NCBI RefSeq assembly: GCF_026151205.1
Contig: NC_087084.1
Span: 1,340,312-1,404,311, forward strand
Length of the DNA: 64,000 nucleotides
Origin: Bolinopsis microptera
Lineage: Eukaryota; Ctenophora; Tentaculata; Lobata; Bolinopsidae
Reading direction: 5' to 3'
This document shows, piece by piece, positions 31,301 to 46,300 of this stretch (position 1 is the stretch's first letter; each line of letters opens with the position of its first letter). The notes under the pieces are model-generated. The model had not been told where the DNA came from, ran no database searches, and was given only the letters and a program-made list of their open reading frames with translations. Made by a program: the position numbers and the translations under genes.

Positions 31301-34300
31301 TGGGTAGAACAGGTGGTTTGGAGGATTTGTTGCTGTCCTCAGATATAGTGGGAGAAGGACAGGCTGACATCAGCTTCTCCCGGGCACTGTGGAGACCTCT
31401 AATCTTATCACGGAGAGAGGAGGCTCGTTTAGATCTGGGCGGGGTTGTGGGCGGTGTGGGCTGAAGAAGTGCTGGTTCCTCTGGAGCTGAGGGTTCTTCT
31501 GGAGCTACTGCTGGTGGGGTTTCTTTAACAGGCGAGGGTTCTGGAGGAGAGTCTGGTTGTTTTATTTCAGGTTTAAAGTTGAAGTTAGAGTTCAGCTGGA
31601 TCTCTAACTCTGCTATCTCAGCTTCTATGTCAGTCTCTACGTGCTCTGTCTCTTCTGCTGGCAGAGGTTCCTCTACTTTAGGTTTCTCTACTTTAGGTGT
31701 AGCGGGCTCCTCTAACGAAAACTTTATCTTTATCAGCTCATCAAAATCAGACTGCATATCGTCCACCTCAGGCTCAGCTACTGACTCAGGTTCTGGTGTA
31801 ACCTCTGTGATAGGCTCTGGTTCTGCGGTCTCAGGCTCATCTTTGTCGGAGAGGATAGATTCTCTAAAGGCAGCAGCTTCGTCTTTACTTTCGTTCAGTT
31901 TTATCGAGAGAGCTGTCGGATCTATTGCAGCTTCTTCTGACGTAGACGATATTCCTGCAATGTATAATGTATAATGTATAATGTATAATGTATAATGTAT
32001 AATGTATAATGTATAATGTATAATGTATAATGACGATATTCCTACAATGGTGAATTGTTCTAGTCTCAAACTTTAATCCATAATACATAGACTAGATTAT
32101 CGATAGAAAGCTAAATCCTGATATCGGACATTCAGTTGAATCACAACCCTGGCTAGAAACAATGGAGATGTAGTATATTATATACAGGGTGTACCACATG
32201 TCAATATAATGTACTGTATAGTATATTTGTGTCTATACCTGAGATCCTGATGCAGGTAGGAGAATATATAATGTATAATGTATAATGTATAATGTATAAT
32301 GTATAATGTATTATAATGTATAATGTATAATATTTGTATATACCTGAGATCCTGATGCTTGTAGGAGAATGTATAACCTCTCTCTCTAGAGACTCCATGA
32401 TAGCATCTGCTGATTCGTCTGACTTCAGGGAAATCTTCTCGCTCTGAACAAATTGTAATTTTCATAATATTTAATCATCTTTACGTAACTTTACTGAGTA
32501 CATCACTTCTTGAAACACGTGATTCACCCTATCACAAACTGGGTCTACTAACTCGGTAAGTTTTCATTTTGTAGTTTAGGTTACGTAACTTTATTTTGTT
32601 CTAAATAAGACATACCGAGAGTCTACCCCCAGACTCCAGTGACCTGAGTGACCCAGCACCCACTATAGCGTCAATTACTTGCTGGTCCACTAGTTCCGGC
32701 TGGTAGGACTCTACTTCTGCGGAGTTCAGTAGGTCGACTTCACTTGGTCTCGGTGAAACTGTCAAAATAAGTAGAGATGTAAATCATTGAGGTGTTCATT
32801 AAATCCACCATTAATGCGCGCAGATTGTTTAATTTCAATGTTTTGTAGGTAGGTAACAGTAGTATAATGAGGGGGCAGGGAGGGGGGCCGGGGAGGGGTG
32901 CCGGGGAGGGGGGAGGGGAGGGTGGAGGGGGGAGGGGGGAGGGGGAGGGGGGAGTGGAGGGGGGCCGAGGAGGGGGGCCGGGGGAGGGAGATAACCTACC
33001 TGCAGGAGATTGTCGCTGGAACTCCTTCATAAGCTCATCAGGATCAAGTCCTCCTGATGACGAAACAAAGACGTCAGCTTCAAATGATGACGTCACGTTA
33101 CACTTCACCTGTAGAGACACGGACTAAGTGATACATCTATATACACTAGATTCACTAAGTGATATAAAACATCTTGGTCATTCTTCCGTGATTGAGTGAC
33201 TGATTTCATTCTCGGTGTAACTGTCATATAAGTTAATTTCATACAATCTCTTTTGTTTGCAAGAAGGAGACAATAACTACACCAAATTTGAGGGTTTGTG
33301 GTAAATCAGAAGAATATTCTAGAAGCAGACTGACCAGGTGGGTGGGACTATCCTGGATGATTCCAGAACTTCCTGTAACAGACCCTCCCGGGGACGCAGC
33401 AGGAGGGGTCTCCTGGAGAACTGGTTTAGTGGGGGTCACTACTTCTGGTACTGATAAAAAGAGTAGTATTATAAATTATTGAAGAGTTATTCGTGTGTTA
33501 ACGGTGATACTAAAAGGGGGGGGGGGGGGGGGGGGGGGGCCTAATATGTACCACGTGTTTACCACATGTAATATGTAACACGTGTTTACCACATGTAATA
33601 TGTACCACGTGTTTACCACATGTAATATGTAACACGTGTTTACCACATGTAATATGTACCACGTGTTTACCACATGTAATATGTACCACGTGTTTACCAC
33701 ATGTAATATGTACCACGTGTGTACCACATGTAATATGTACCACGTGTGTACCACATGTAATATGTACCACGTGTTTAACACATGTAATATGTACCACGAT
33801 GTTAATATAATTGACGATTAATGAGTGTAAATAGAACCTTTCTCTTACCGGGAGTTGGTATAGGAGATTTAGCGGTGTCTAGAGAAGTGTTACTCTTATC
33901 CACTGAAATAGTGTTTCACTTAGTTAGCATCTCTGTTGAGAGTAGAGTTGGAAAACTGCAGATCATAGCCATTTAAAATAAGTGTAATTTAGGTAAAATG
34001 GTCTTATGTAAACACTAAACAGCCCATTAAAAAACACTTACCCTAATTAAAAACACTTACCCTAATTAAAAAACACTTACCCTAATTAAAAACACTTACC
34101 CTAATTAAAAAACACTTACCCTAATTAAAAACACTTACCCTAATTAAAAAACACTTACCCTAATTAAAAACACTTACCCTAATTAAAAAACACTTACCAT
34201 AATTAAAAAACACTTATCCTAATTAAAGAACACTTACCCTAATTAAAAACACTTACCCTAATAAAACACTTACCCTAATAGCCTAATTAAAAAACACTTA

Positions 34301-37300
34301 CCCTAATTAAAAAACACTTAATTAACCCTTACACTTACGTCTGTTTGGTCTCCTCCTGCTTGCTCTGAGTTTTCCTCTTGCTATCATGTCTTTTCTCCGT
34401 TTCTCTTCCTCCGTTTCATCCAGCTCTACTTTCCTGAAATAACGAGACAGTTTTGAAACTTGTTACCACTGAAACTATCGCAAGACTTGAGTAATGAACG
34501 ATTATTTCAGACTTTCCAGAAGGGTCTGTCATAATATGTCAGTACTCTGTTACTTTTCATGTCAAGATTATTTGGGGGAAGAGGGGGAACCCCAAAAATA
34601 CCAATAGTTTATACCTATTTTGAACTCGGACTCGGAGAGGATAATAGGTTGCCCCCCGGCCCCCATTCATTTATTACAGATACTCATCGTCAGTCACCTA
34701 ATACCTATGTAGTATGTACGCTACCTCGACTCTAGTTCGTTACATATTGAAGTTCGGCGGGGTTAATTTCTAGTGAAACGTTTTGAAGGCAAAAAACATA
34801 TTTTGGCCTGGCACAGACCCAGTTTTGCCTTTCTTTATTTGGTTTAGTCTGTCGCTGTAATACCTGTTTTTTAGCCATTTTTAAAGGCATAGAGACAATT
34901 TGTTAAGTACTGAACCTTTGAAACAGTTTTGTACACGTTTTAGGGGGGGGGGGGGGGAGGGGGGAAGGGATCAGGGGGGCAGGGGGTGTCACAGTATTGG
35001 TGGGCAGAGGGTCACAGTATTGGGGGATGGGGGGGGGAGGGGGGCAGGGGTGTCACAGTATTGGGGGGGGGGGGGGCAGGGGCGGGCAGGGGGGAGGGGG
35101 TAGGGGGGTAGGGGGGCAGGGGGGAGAGGGGGTGTCACAGTATAACTTACCTCAGCTTAACAGCGTGTATAAAGATAGGTGACAAGTAAGACATGTTGTG
35201 TTGCGACAAACAACTCAAATATGTGTACATCACTCACTAGATGGTATATCTGAATTGTAACTAGCTTAGAGAAGTTTCATTTAGTAACCCGGACAAGATA
35301 AAAACAAGGACAAGGCGAATAGAAGAATTTTCTACAAAACAAACGAAAGGTATTTTTGTACAACTCTAAGTTTTAAGTATGAATCAAGTACTGCTTGTTT
35401 TATTAACTTCTGTGGCTAACTAATGTATGGGGCAAATAAAGAGACAAAGTCAGAGGAACGGTCAAATGTATATAACAGCAAGAGTGTCGGTACAAACAAA
35501 GAAGATCTGGTTTAAGGAAATCTGGTTGAAGCACCCGGAAATGAGCACCTTTATATTAACTACTACTCCACTAAATATAATAGTGTACTGTAGACATTGT
35601 ATACTGTATCGATTGCTTCGACCAGTCTAGTGGTCTAGTACGTAAGCGTTTCATATTAGATTTACTCTCAGAGAATATTGCGGTGCTGACTGCTGAGCAA
35701 AAACTGTAATTCGCCACTAATTTATCTTGCAAACGGAAAATGGAATATTAATATTGAAATGCAGAGTGGTGCAGTGATGTTAAATCTGTAGTACAGTCTA
35801 GCACAAATTCATCATTACCTTATATGGCAGTGTCACTATGGTTACATACCCATATATGGCAGTGTGCAGTTAGCTCCAATTCAACACGAGCTAATTAGTT
35901 TTAATAAAGTCAGTAACTAACCTGCTATAATAACTGTAACATGACAGGGGTGCGGCAATGACAGTATTAATGACAGTATTAATGACAGTATTAATGTGTA
36001 TGCAAGAAAGTAGACTTGCAGATTGGCCCGCTTCTCCAGATCTTTTCGCTATAAAATAATGTGTACACTATTTGGTTATCTCTGGCGATAGCGCTGAATC
36101 ACCAGCGGGATCATTCCCCCTTGCTGTACAGCTCATTCGGAATCAGCGTCCAAAATACAGATTCGAATGGAGTTACTTTCATACCCTCAGGACCTTTCCA
36201 CAAGATTTTTAAAGAAATTGAGCGGGTGTGCCATCACAGAGAATCGCCAATAATTTTTACTGTCACTTAAAAAATGCTAATAAACACTAGCAGGAAACCG
36301 ATCGATTCGTATCTAATTAAACCGTTCGATCAAAAATACGGCTTTTATGCTTTACAAAGAGTTCCATCAGAATTTTAGATTCGATAAATTGTTGACAAAG
36401 CAACAAATTCACTTGCACCATATCTGTTGTCGGCGCCCCTAACAACACCACATCAAATAGACTAGTGACCATAATATCTTATAATTGGACTTACAACAAA
36501 ACATTACCAATGAAATATAACAGCTTTATTAGGATAGATCAGAATTTGAGTTGAAACGTTCAACGAAAGCGGTTTCAGCAAAACTTTTGTTTTTTCGAAC
36601 CAGACTACAGGCGGGCAATGCAAGATGGGGAGGAATATTAGGGGAATATTAGAGGAATATTAGATCACAAAATTCAGTTATTATGCTGCAGGTTGAACTT
36701 CTGGAAATCAAAGCAGTTGAAAACACGAACACGAACCAGGAATATGATTTATTGTCGTTTCGTGTACCATGTTTGTCTGGTGTCAAAGAGAACTGCAACT
36801 TTGAGAGAGTTTTAACATATTATCTTGGACGATATATTGTCATTAGTTTGGAGACAGAGGCTTACGGACGTGTGACAACGAGTAATTTGAAATTGGTTGC
36901 AATACTGGCTCACTAACTATTTAGTTTTGTCAATTTGGTTACTGGGAAGGTAAACACCAAACCATATATACTAATTACAGATCAGCATCACTAAGTTGTT
37001 AAAGCTCACCTCATTCAAATCTTATGATATTGTTATTATCTTAACAGTTACTATTGTAGCTTAAGATTTTAAATTTGTATTCCTTGTATTCCTTGTATTC
37101 CTTGTATTCCTTGTATTCCTTGTATTCCTTGTATTCCTTGTATTCCTCTCCACAATTTACTATTACTAACCTGTTTGTTAAGACTGAGGGCGTGGTTCGT
37201 TTGTGTTCCGGCAACTGTAACCTAGCAACTGTAACCTAGCAACTTTAACCTAGCAACTGTAACCTAGCAACTGCAACCTAGCAACTGTAACCTAGCAACT

Positions 37301-40300
37301 TTAACCTAGCGACTGTAACCTAGCAACTGTAACTATAGCTCACCCCTCCACAATTTACTATTTCTAACCTGTTTGTTAAGACAGAGGGTGTGGTTCGTTT
37401 GTGTTCCGGCGACTTCTTCAGCTCTTTGTGTTTCATGAGCGATACTGCTTGTGCTGCGAGTAATGTCTTAGAGAAATAGTAGAAAATGAGTGGTATAGTG
37501 CCTGTGACACCACAAATAGATCGTAAGTTTTAGAGAAATAGTACAAAATGAGTGGTATAGTTTCTGTGACACCACAAATAGATCGTAAGTTTAAAGTTAG
37601 ACTGTCATAACGTCAAATAAATTTTAAAAAACCTAACAGCTAGCTTATCATTAAATTCAATCGTTGTGGAAGAAGAAGTAATCTTGAACCTATTCTAATA
37701 AAAGTCACTCACGCTCAGCGTTCTTGAAGTTCTGGTAAAGTTGATCCACGAATGTGATAATACTAAGCTTATCCAGCCGCCTCTTGTGGAAATCAATAGG
37801 GTCAATACTTGGCATCAAGCCAAGTTCTACAGCTGCTTTAGTTGCTTGCTTAACGTTAGAGTACGGGTCGTTCAGCTGACCCATCTTACTGAAATATTCG
37901 TAAAGTTTAAGTCTCTTGGTTCAAGCTGATCAATATGAATGTTTTTATGTAAGGAAATGCTCAGAGGGGGGGGGGGGGGGGGGGGGGGGGGTTTCCCCGA
38001 GTTTTATTGCATTTCTCAATTCCCTATTAATTCAATCATAACAGTGCAGAATTCCTTGCACTTTGAGCCCTCACACACAAATACATTACATCACAAACAC
38101 GCGAATTCCTGGGATACCAAATGACACTCACATTAATTCAGGGCAGTATTTGTGGATGATAGCACAGAAAGCCTTGCCGTCACCCCACGAATCTTTCAGA
38201 TCTACGATAGCTATGTCTTTATAACTGTCTGTTTCCTTACTGGCCCAAGCTGAAATACATTTGTGAGATTAGTACAATTAGGAAAGAAATAATTAGTGTA
38301 CACTGTACATGTATTTTTAGCCCCCTTTTGCACTTGGCAATATGGGGCAGCTGTCTGTATCCGATTTCATTAATTAATTTGTCTAATTAATTTGAAACAT
38401 GCTGCGCGTAGCACCAGCGCGCGCGGTATGCAAGATCTAATGCGCTCCGCTCAACCTGAACCAACATATATCGCGCGTTCCGTTTAGTCTACTTTTAGCG
38501 ACCTTTACACTTCTCAAGTGGTCTTAACATTTGATGTCTCGTGATATGAAAAGGGTTGCACCAACACATAAGCAAGCCAGGGGTGATAATGATATTTGTG
38601 TCGCAACATCTGCTGAATGCAAGCTGCAACTACCGATAGGCCGTGTAAAACACAACCTGTAGACATAGCATCGTCACGGGGGTCAAACAGTTCAAGCCTT
38701 AAAAGAACTTATAGCATATTACAGCAAAACTCGATTAGAGGCAAATTGTTCATACTGGAACAGCAGTTATGCAGACACAGCGTAACTGTCTTACAGGCTT
38801 ACACACGCACTCTTAATTTCTGGATTTTCTACCTTCGTAACCGTGGTAACTGGTAATGGTAGAAAGTGGTACTATATCGTTTTGACCATAAACCTCCTTG
38901 CCTCTAAGTACATGTATCCGTTATTGCCACGTCAGGAAGACTATAATGGATCTTGCAGAATTAGTTCGTTAAAATATTGGCTGGATAGGAGGAGAGGATG
39001 TTGTAAAATGTAACGTTAAATTGAGAAAGCGCGGTAAAAAGGGCGTTTCAACTGTTCTCAAGGTGTTTCATGACACTTGGAGTGGGGGGGGGGGGTGGAG
39101 CTGACGGGGGGGGGGGGGGGGGGGGGGGGGTGGAGCTGACGGGGGAGTGTGGGGGGCGGGGGTAACAAAATGTATCAAGTTTTAAGGTTGGCTTTTGCAG
39201 AAAAATAACATGGTATTTTTGAAAACATTGGACAGTACATTACATAGGCACCCATAACACCAGAATTTCACAATTGGATACGAATCATGATTCGACAATG
39301 TGAGACGAATGAATCTGCATACAATCCATATATATATGAATTGTCAAAAACACAGTGCTGATGTGTCATTCGAGTGAACTTTGCACATATTTTATACATA
39401 ATATATCGTATCGGATAATGCTTTTCTTTGGGCACAACAACTTTAATTTTACAGTGTCTCTTCTATTATGTTATATCATGTACAATGTAAAAGCATTACA
39501 AGGTTTCCATCTTTAAATCACTGTGCCAGCCTTTCTAGCTGTAGAGTGTATAGTAGTAGTAGTAGTATAGTAGAGTGTATAGTAGTAGTATAGTAGTAGT
39601 AATATAGTAGTAGTAATATAGTAGTAGTAGTAGTATAAGTAGTAGTATAGTAGAGTGTATACTGTATATTAATGCTTTTCAAACAATATGTTGTCAGTCA
39701 GATGTGTTTTCATTTTAATAATAACCGAATAAATACGTAAGTCAATCAAAGATACTCTGGATCAAAAATAAAATTGATTTAGAAAAAATAATGAACAATT
39801 CACCTAGCATGACAAAATGATAGCTTTGTAGATCATATACTAATTATATGATATAAAGACACATAATAAGATAATATGAAATGTTTGCTGTCCTTAACCT
39901 AGCTATTGGTATTCTACAAAGTAAAGTTTTAAAATTAGTCGGATCCCAACCGTTCTAAAAGGCTATCTCGTTAGCTTTTCGTGTTAAAAGCGATTTCTCA
40001 ACGGTTATCACTTCTCTAGATGATTCTTAAAACATTTGGACTTTATTGCATTTTTGAAATAAATGCAATAAGGGCGTTTTCGGCCGCACCCTTTTTCAGG
40101 GTTTCGCGGTCACTCGAATTTTTGTATTTCAGTCCAGGAAGGTCTTAAAGACTATTCCGATACACCAAAATGTGCCTAATAGCCACATTTATATACAAGT
40201 TATGAAGCAACATATATCTTAAAATGCTTCGTTTCGGAAATATGGCCGAAAAACGGTTTTTGGCTTGACGCAGTTCATAATTTCCGTGATTTTTGGCATT

Positions 40301-43300
40301 TCCGCCTAAGAAGGTCGTAGAGACTATTCTGATACACTAAAATGTACATAATGGCCACATTTATATACAACTTATGAAGCAACATATACCCTAAAAGGCT
40401 TATTTTCGGAAATGTGGCTGAAAAACGGATTTTTGCCGAGCAAAAAATGACAATATTCACAAATGGGCTATTGGACTGTTAACTAGAACGGTCTTAAAGA
40501 CTCATGAGCAACATAGCATTTGTCACAAGATGTAAGATGAGTCACTTTGTGTCCAGACACCTACAAAAATTAGAGAATGATCTACTTTATTGGGCATCTC
40601 TCTTAATGGGCCAGGCCAGCAGCATATTTGTGTCTTACGAAAGGGCGATTTTTCAAAATTACGGTTTCTTTAGTAAAGGTCAAAGGGTTGGCAGCTAACA
40701 GCGAATTGGTCGCAATTGGCGACTCATACACATCATGTACTCAAAAACGCTCACTTTAAGAGTCATTAGTAAATAACTACTACATGATTTGTGAAAACTC
40801 CAACAATTTTTCCTAGGTACCAATTTAATTTTTAAATATAATATGTGCCAGACCAAAATTCAACTTCAAACTTTTTATTTATTTATGCCATGAAACCATG
40901 ATATATGTACCAAGAATACTATACCGGACCTAAAATAAATCAGCACTGGATCTGGTCCAGATTGTTGCTCGACCGCTGACCAGTACCCCACTTTAAAATT
41001 ATGATTGATTTCGCTGTCTCGACCAATATTGGTCTGTAATCCCTGGTTTGAGATCTGTTGGCCGCAGTTTAATAATACCGCAGTGGTTTGGTTCGCATAG
41101 ATTTTACCATCGTATGATAATGTGTGTCATTTGCTCGTTTTTAATCAAGTGGTTACTGGCTAGCTCTTTTGTTATTACAGCTGCCTCGAGATCTTATGGG
41201 GGGGGGGGGGGGGGGGTCAACCTCATTTTACCTCATTTTACCTCATCCCAATTTTGCCTTTTTTGGCTGGCCTCATGAGGTAAAATGAGGTAAATCTCGG
41301 CAAAAATTTTAACAGGTAAAATTCTCTAAATCGTCAATTTAGTCACGAAGGATTATGGAAGGAGTTCTAAATGTGTGCTCCTCTAATATAAACAGTAGGA
41401 AATGATTAACTTTAGTCGAGGTCTCAGGTCTCTACAATGTCGGGAAGTTCCTGCAGGAATTTGTGCATTGCGCTTGAAGCGCAAGATTCACAGCGCAAAA
41501 AGCGAAGGTCGTAGAGACATGAGACCTTGACTAAAGTTAACCATTTCATACCATTGCTATAAGAGTATGCCACTTTCAGAGTCCTGAACACACTCCCATA
41601 TCTCTTAATCGTCAATTATATGAATTTTACCTGTTAAAATATATCTTCTTTTACTGATATCATTTTAGTTTTAAAACACTGTTAGTTTTAAAGAAAAAAT
41701 AATACTTCACACTAAACTAACACACAATATGAGAATATAAAAAGGAAGGTTTTCTTGGAGACCTGGATCGAGCATCAAAATAGTGTACATTGCTACTGTC
41801 ATTGTCAAGACTCAAGAATAAGAGGGTCTAGTTGTGGGATTATGCTGGATAACAGATATGATAAGTGGTAACATCCTACAAAAGAATGTTAGCTTACTAA
41901 GGAATTTTCCTCTTATTGAATCATACAAGAAGTTAACTAAGTTCCTCCTAGTCCTAAGCATTATCTTGTTTCAGAGGGAATGAGTGATTTAAAAAGATGA
42001 GGCCGAAGAGTTAGTTGTGAAGAAGGCATTTGTACTCTGTAATTTCTAAGCTAATTTTTTTCGATATTTTTAGCTATTTACTGATCTTGTCTTGACGTAT
42101 CAGCAAGAGATCACTGGACCTCGTTAGTTGTTAGTCATGTTATGCTGATCCAGTTAGTGACCAGCTATGAAGTAATCATTCGACCTCATTTAATACTGAT
42201 CCTATCAATGACGAGCTATGAAGTAATCAGTGGATCTCGTCAATGCTCATCCTGTCCGGACTGTCACTGACGAGTTATGAAGAAATAAATGAAGACCTCA
42301 TTAATTCCCTTGTTCCAAGTAGATATTCCTCTGGTAACAGCCCCTTCTGAACATAATATTATGAAGATTCGAAAACCTAGTCTACCTTAATTGAAACTTG
42401 CTGACTGCATTGGAAAATGGAGAACAATCGAGAAATGATAATCAGTGCCAGGATATAATCAAAGTTGAATTTGGAATCCAAGGAAAACCTTCCTTTTTTA
42501 TATTATCATATTGTGCGTTAGTTTGGTGTGAAGTATTATGTTTTTTTAAAAAATTAACAGTGTTAAACTAAATTGATATCAGTTAAAAATGATATATTTT
42601 AACAGGTAAAATTCATATAATTGACGATTAAGAGCTGTAGGAGTGTGTTCAGGACTCTGAAAGTGGCATACTCTTATAGCAATGGTATGAAATGGTTAAC
42701 TTTAGTCAAGGTCTCATGTCTCTACGACCTTCGCTTTTGGCGCTGTGAATCTTGCGCTTCAGCGCAATGCGCAAATTCCTGCAGGAACTTCCCGACATTG
42801 TAGAGACCTGAAACCTCGACTAAAGTTAACCATTTCCTACTGTTTATATTAGAGGAGCACATATTTAGAACTCCTTCCATAATCCTTCGTGACTAAATTG
42901 ACGATTTAGAGAATTTTACCTGTTAAAAATTGGTGAAAAATATGGGCGTGGCCCAAGTCAGTATTATACGAAACCGTAGAGACACAAATAATTTTTTGGT
43001 TGTTCCCGACCCTATAGAGCAACTAATTAGAGGTGATATCTAATTATTTAAACGAAAGGTGGTTTTGTGAACCGCCCTTTATTCTACAGCGAATCATGAA
43101 CATTGAACATGTACATAAGAACTTAGAATTGTATGAAGTATGAGTTTATATGAGTAATTTATTATAAAATTACCTTCCACTATGCAATTTCGACTAAATT
43201 CATGTAGATATCCAATCCAGTTCCATGCACAACTGTTGTTTACATTTGGTCTAGTTAGACACAATTTGTTTCAGAGTGACTTGATAATCGCAATATCAAA

Positions 43301-46300
43301 TTAAGATATTATTTAAATGGTCCATGTCATGCAATGCGGAAATATCACCATAAATTGGCAACTGCCAAAGTGACACTAAAGTTATTGCTAATTCCTTTAC
43401 AAAACTTAGCAAGTGCTATTTACAATATCCTAATGGATCATGGAAATTGAAATGTTCAATTTTCTTTTCATAAATAATAATTGGGCAATTCCACGATAAC
43501 GGTAACCAGTAACAAAATAATAAAGTTTGGAGGTGGTTTGGGAGAGATAGAAAATCTTTAAGATATTTGACCATATTTTCAGGGGCAAAAAACCGTTTGT
43601 TGATATCTAGCCTAGTTTAAAAACTGTAGCGCAGCAAAGTTGGCTTAAATTTAGTGTATCTTTAGTGTGAATATCCAGTTATTTTCCGAAAGATTTTAGG
43701 GAGCTTTATTAATCGTAGAATTCAATATTTTATCCTGTATATCAACCTAGTGGGCTTCAGATAGAAGGCAAGCCTAATTTTGAGGGCCAAATTTCTTTAC
43801 TTTTTGAGTGTCTTATGATCAAATTTTTCCTCCTCGCGTGTGAATAACGCTACCAAATAGTGAAAAATGTTTTACTGTGGCTACACTATAAGTCTGTTTG
43901 ATTCGTAACTCTCTCTCTAACGGCAACTTTAGTCATCTATAAAGGTCAGAAAATTTCATTCGTTTTGTCACACTGGAAGTGCAAAAAGTAGGGGTAGTGT
44001 GATTCACAGGTAGCGTAATTCACAGCTTGGTAGTGTAATTTACACAGCGGAAAATTAATAAAACAAGTGGTTTAAATGCTTTGTTGTGAAATAAATTGTA
44101 CTTTCAATACTTCCAGGGCAATTCCAGGGACCTATTTTCAACAACTGCCTGAAAGTATTGGTAATTTAATCGAAATTAGGGTTCCGCCAGGGCAAAATGT
44201 GCCACTTTTAGACCTTAAATCGCAAAAATAATGATTTTTAAATGGATTAGGACATCAAAATTGATTTGAAAGTGTTTTATAGTCATTGTTAGGTCTGGGA
44301 ACACTTATTTGAGTAATTTAAAGGCTTATTTTCAGAAAATATCAGCAATTTGGGGCTAAAATTACCTTATTTTCTTGTCACGTAACTAAATTTTGCTCAA
44401 AAGAGCAGTGTTTTTGCCCCAAAAAATTCTAATTTTTATCAAAAACCGTGTATAGAGGTATCAAATTGAAGCTCTTGATGACCTCTTCACATTAAAAACA
44501 CAAAGAAGTAGTTTAGAATTGATATAAGTGATAAAATGGTCAAAAAATGGATTCAAAAAGTTATAAATTTCACCCAATTTCTGTCTAATCATGAACCTTT
44601 GAGATATCATAAAAAAATCATGCCACAATATTACACTGTACGTTTTTCTAGGATTACTCTAAATGTCCTATACTTACAGATAGATCAACTTATAGATGCT
44701 TACCAAAGTTAATTTGCAACTTATTTTTGTAGTTTGTCCTAAAAAATGGCAAAAAATTGCCAAAAAACGCAATTTTTGACAAAAAATGAGGTAAAATTAA
44801 TATTTGAGGTCAAATATCCATTTAATCACTCTAAAAACCTTTTTAAACGTTATTTTGGGGCAAGATACCCCTAGAATACATGTTTTGTGGTATATCATAC
44901 CCCTTAGTCATGCCTATGTCTTATGTCTACCTCGCATGGGCGCCCGGACCACTGTGGTATGGCAGTAGGGTGTAATCTACACCATTACCAGTATCTAATT
45001 GGACCAATTAGTAGTCAATTTAATTTAAAATCAGTAATAGTCAGTCTACTTCACCATTTTACAATAGCAGCAACCAAATTAAGAACAAGCAAACATCAAT
45101 ACAACGCACAAACAGAGCAACTGGGCAGAGTGTGAGTTACACTACGTCCAAATGTGAATAACGTTTACTTCCTATATTGTCCCTGTACTACACACATTCC
45201 ACAAATTTATGTTAGGAAGAACATAGGAAGTTGAAAAAATGTGTACTTTATTGTGATCAAGCCTTATTGTAACTTCTGCTATTACACTGGGGCACGAATT
45301 GCAATTTTAAGGCAAGATTTCTAAAACACCAAATTATGCCTGTGAATAACGCCTACTTTTTAAAATGCTGCTCACATAAAAAGTATAAGAGATAGACATT
45401 AAACTTTTGTTGCCACATCATCACAAACGTTTAAACTTCATTCTGACTTTATATTATCATGCTGCTAATGTTAGCCTACAACTAGCATGCAATTAAAAGC
45501 TAAATTTTGTGCAAAGTGTGAATTACACTACGTGGAATTGCCCAATTATAATGCGAAGTTTTATTTACCCCAAGTTTGGAGAGCAAGTAGGTTAAACTGG
45601 GAATGCCCCTTCCCAGGGACCACATCACCCCTAATAAACCATTAAATATCATGGGAGACCATGCACAGCCTCGAATTATAGTATAATGACTTCGAATAAA
45701 CCTTTTTTGTCTCTAAAAAAAGGCTTAGAAAACTAAATTTATTTACCTCATTTTACCTCATTTTACCTCATCCCAATTTTGCCTTTTTTGGCTGGCCTCA
45801 TGAGGTGAAATGAGGTTGACCCCCCCCCTCTTATCTAGGGCACTAACACATTAGTACTAGAACATTAGAACTATAATTCTAGAACTTCAGATTAAGATTA
45901 CTTGGCCGAATGGCAGGGTTCGAGATTCGACTCTAAAACGCTCAGTTTAGGAGTGATTAGTAGATAACTACTGCATGATATGCGAAAATTCCAACTAGAC
46001 AAGGATCATGCTTAATCAAAGTGTTCCTCGACTTGAACTTAAGTCTTGTAACCTACTGGAGTTTGGGCCACTGAATCGAATGTGACCTGATATTAATTTT
46101 AGGATGTCGGGAAATTCATTAAGATTTTTATTCTATGGTTTTAAATTGTGCTACGAATCCGACTTTGAGTTGATAACACCGAATTTCCTGTTTGACTCTC
46201 AAAGAGAGGAACCGAGGCTCAGGTTCCTCTTTTTGGCTCTGAGATTCAACTTTAAGATCGGAGTTCGGTGATCCTCGCGTCGGAGATCATGTAAGTGTAA

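Larger units (their letters stand above)
41198..45828. mobile_element. G/C-tailed inverted-repeat element inserted in the outer foldback
   Basis: Begins with a G-run then TCAACCTCATTTTACCTCA, and ends TGAGGTTGA plus a C-run. It is flanked by the direct repeat TCTTAT at 41192-41197 and 45829-45834. An internal block (CCTCATCCCAATTTTGCC) occurs at both ends in the same orientation. It carries two further elements (41309-42926, 43480-45546). Non-coding. Confidence 0.75.

Noticed and set aside
33540-34326. Regularly spaced repeats that resemble a CRISPR array
   Set aside because: Head-to-tail minisatellites without unique spacers, in eukaryotic intron DNA, and no cas genes.
35154-35193. ATG plus donor-like GTAAGT near 35153, a possible alternative first exon of the EHBP1-like gene
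   Set aside because: The phase fits exon 34433-34339, but there is no acceptor, and exon 37453-37369 joins 34433 in frame without it. Left as unproven.
36061-36270. Plus-strand frame of about 69 codons
   Set aside because: Overlaps a fragment of MITE family A, so not a gene.
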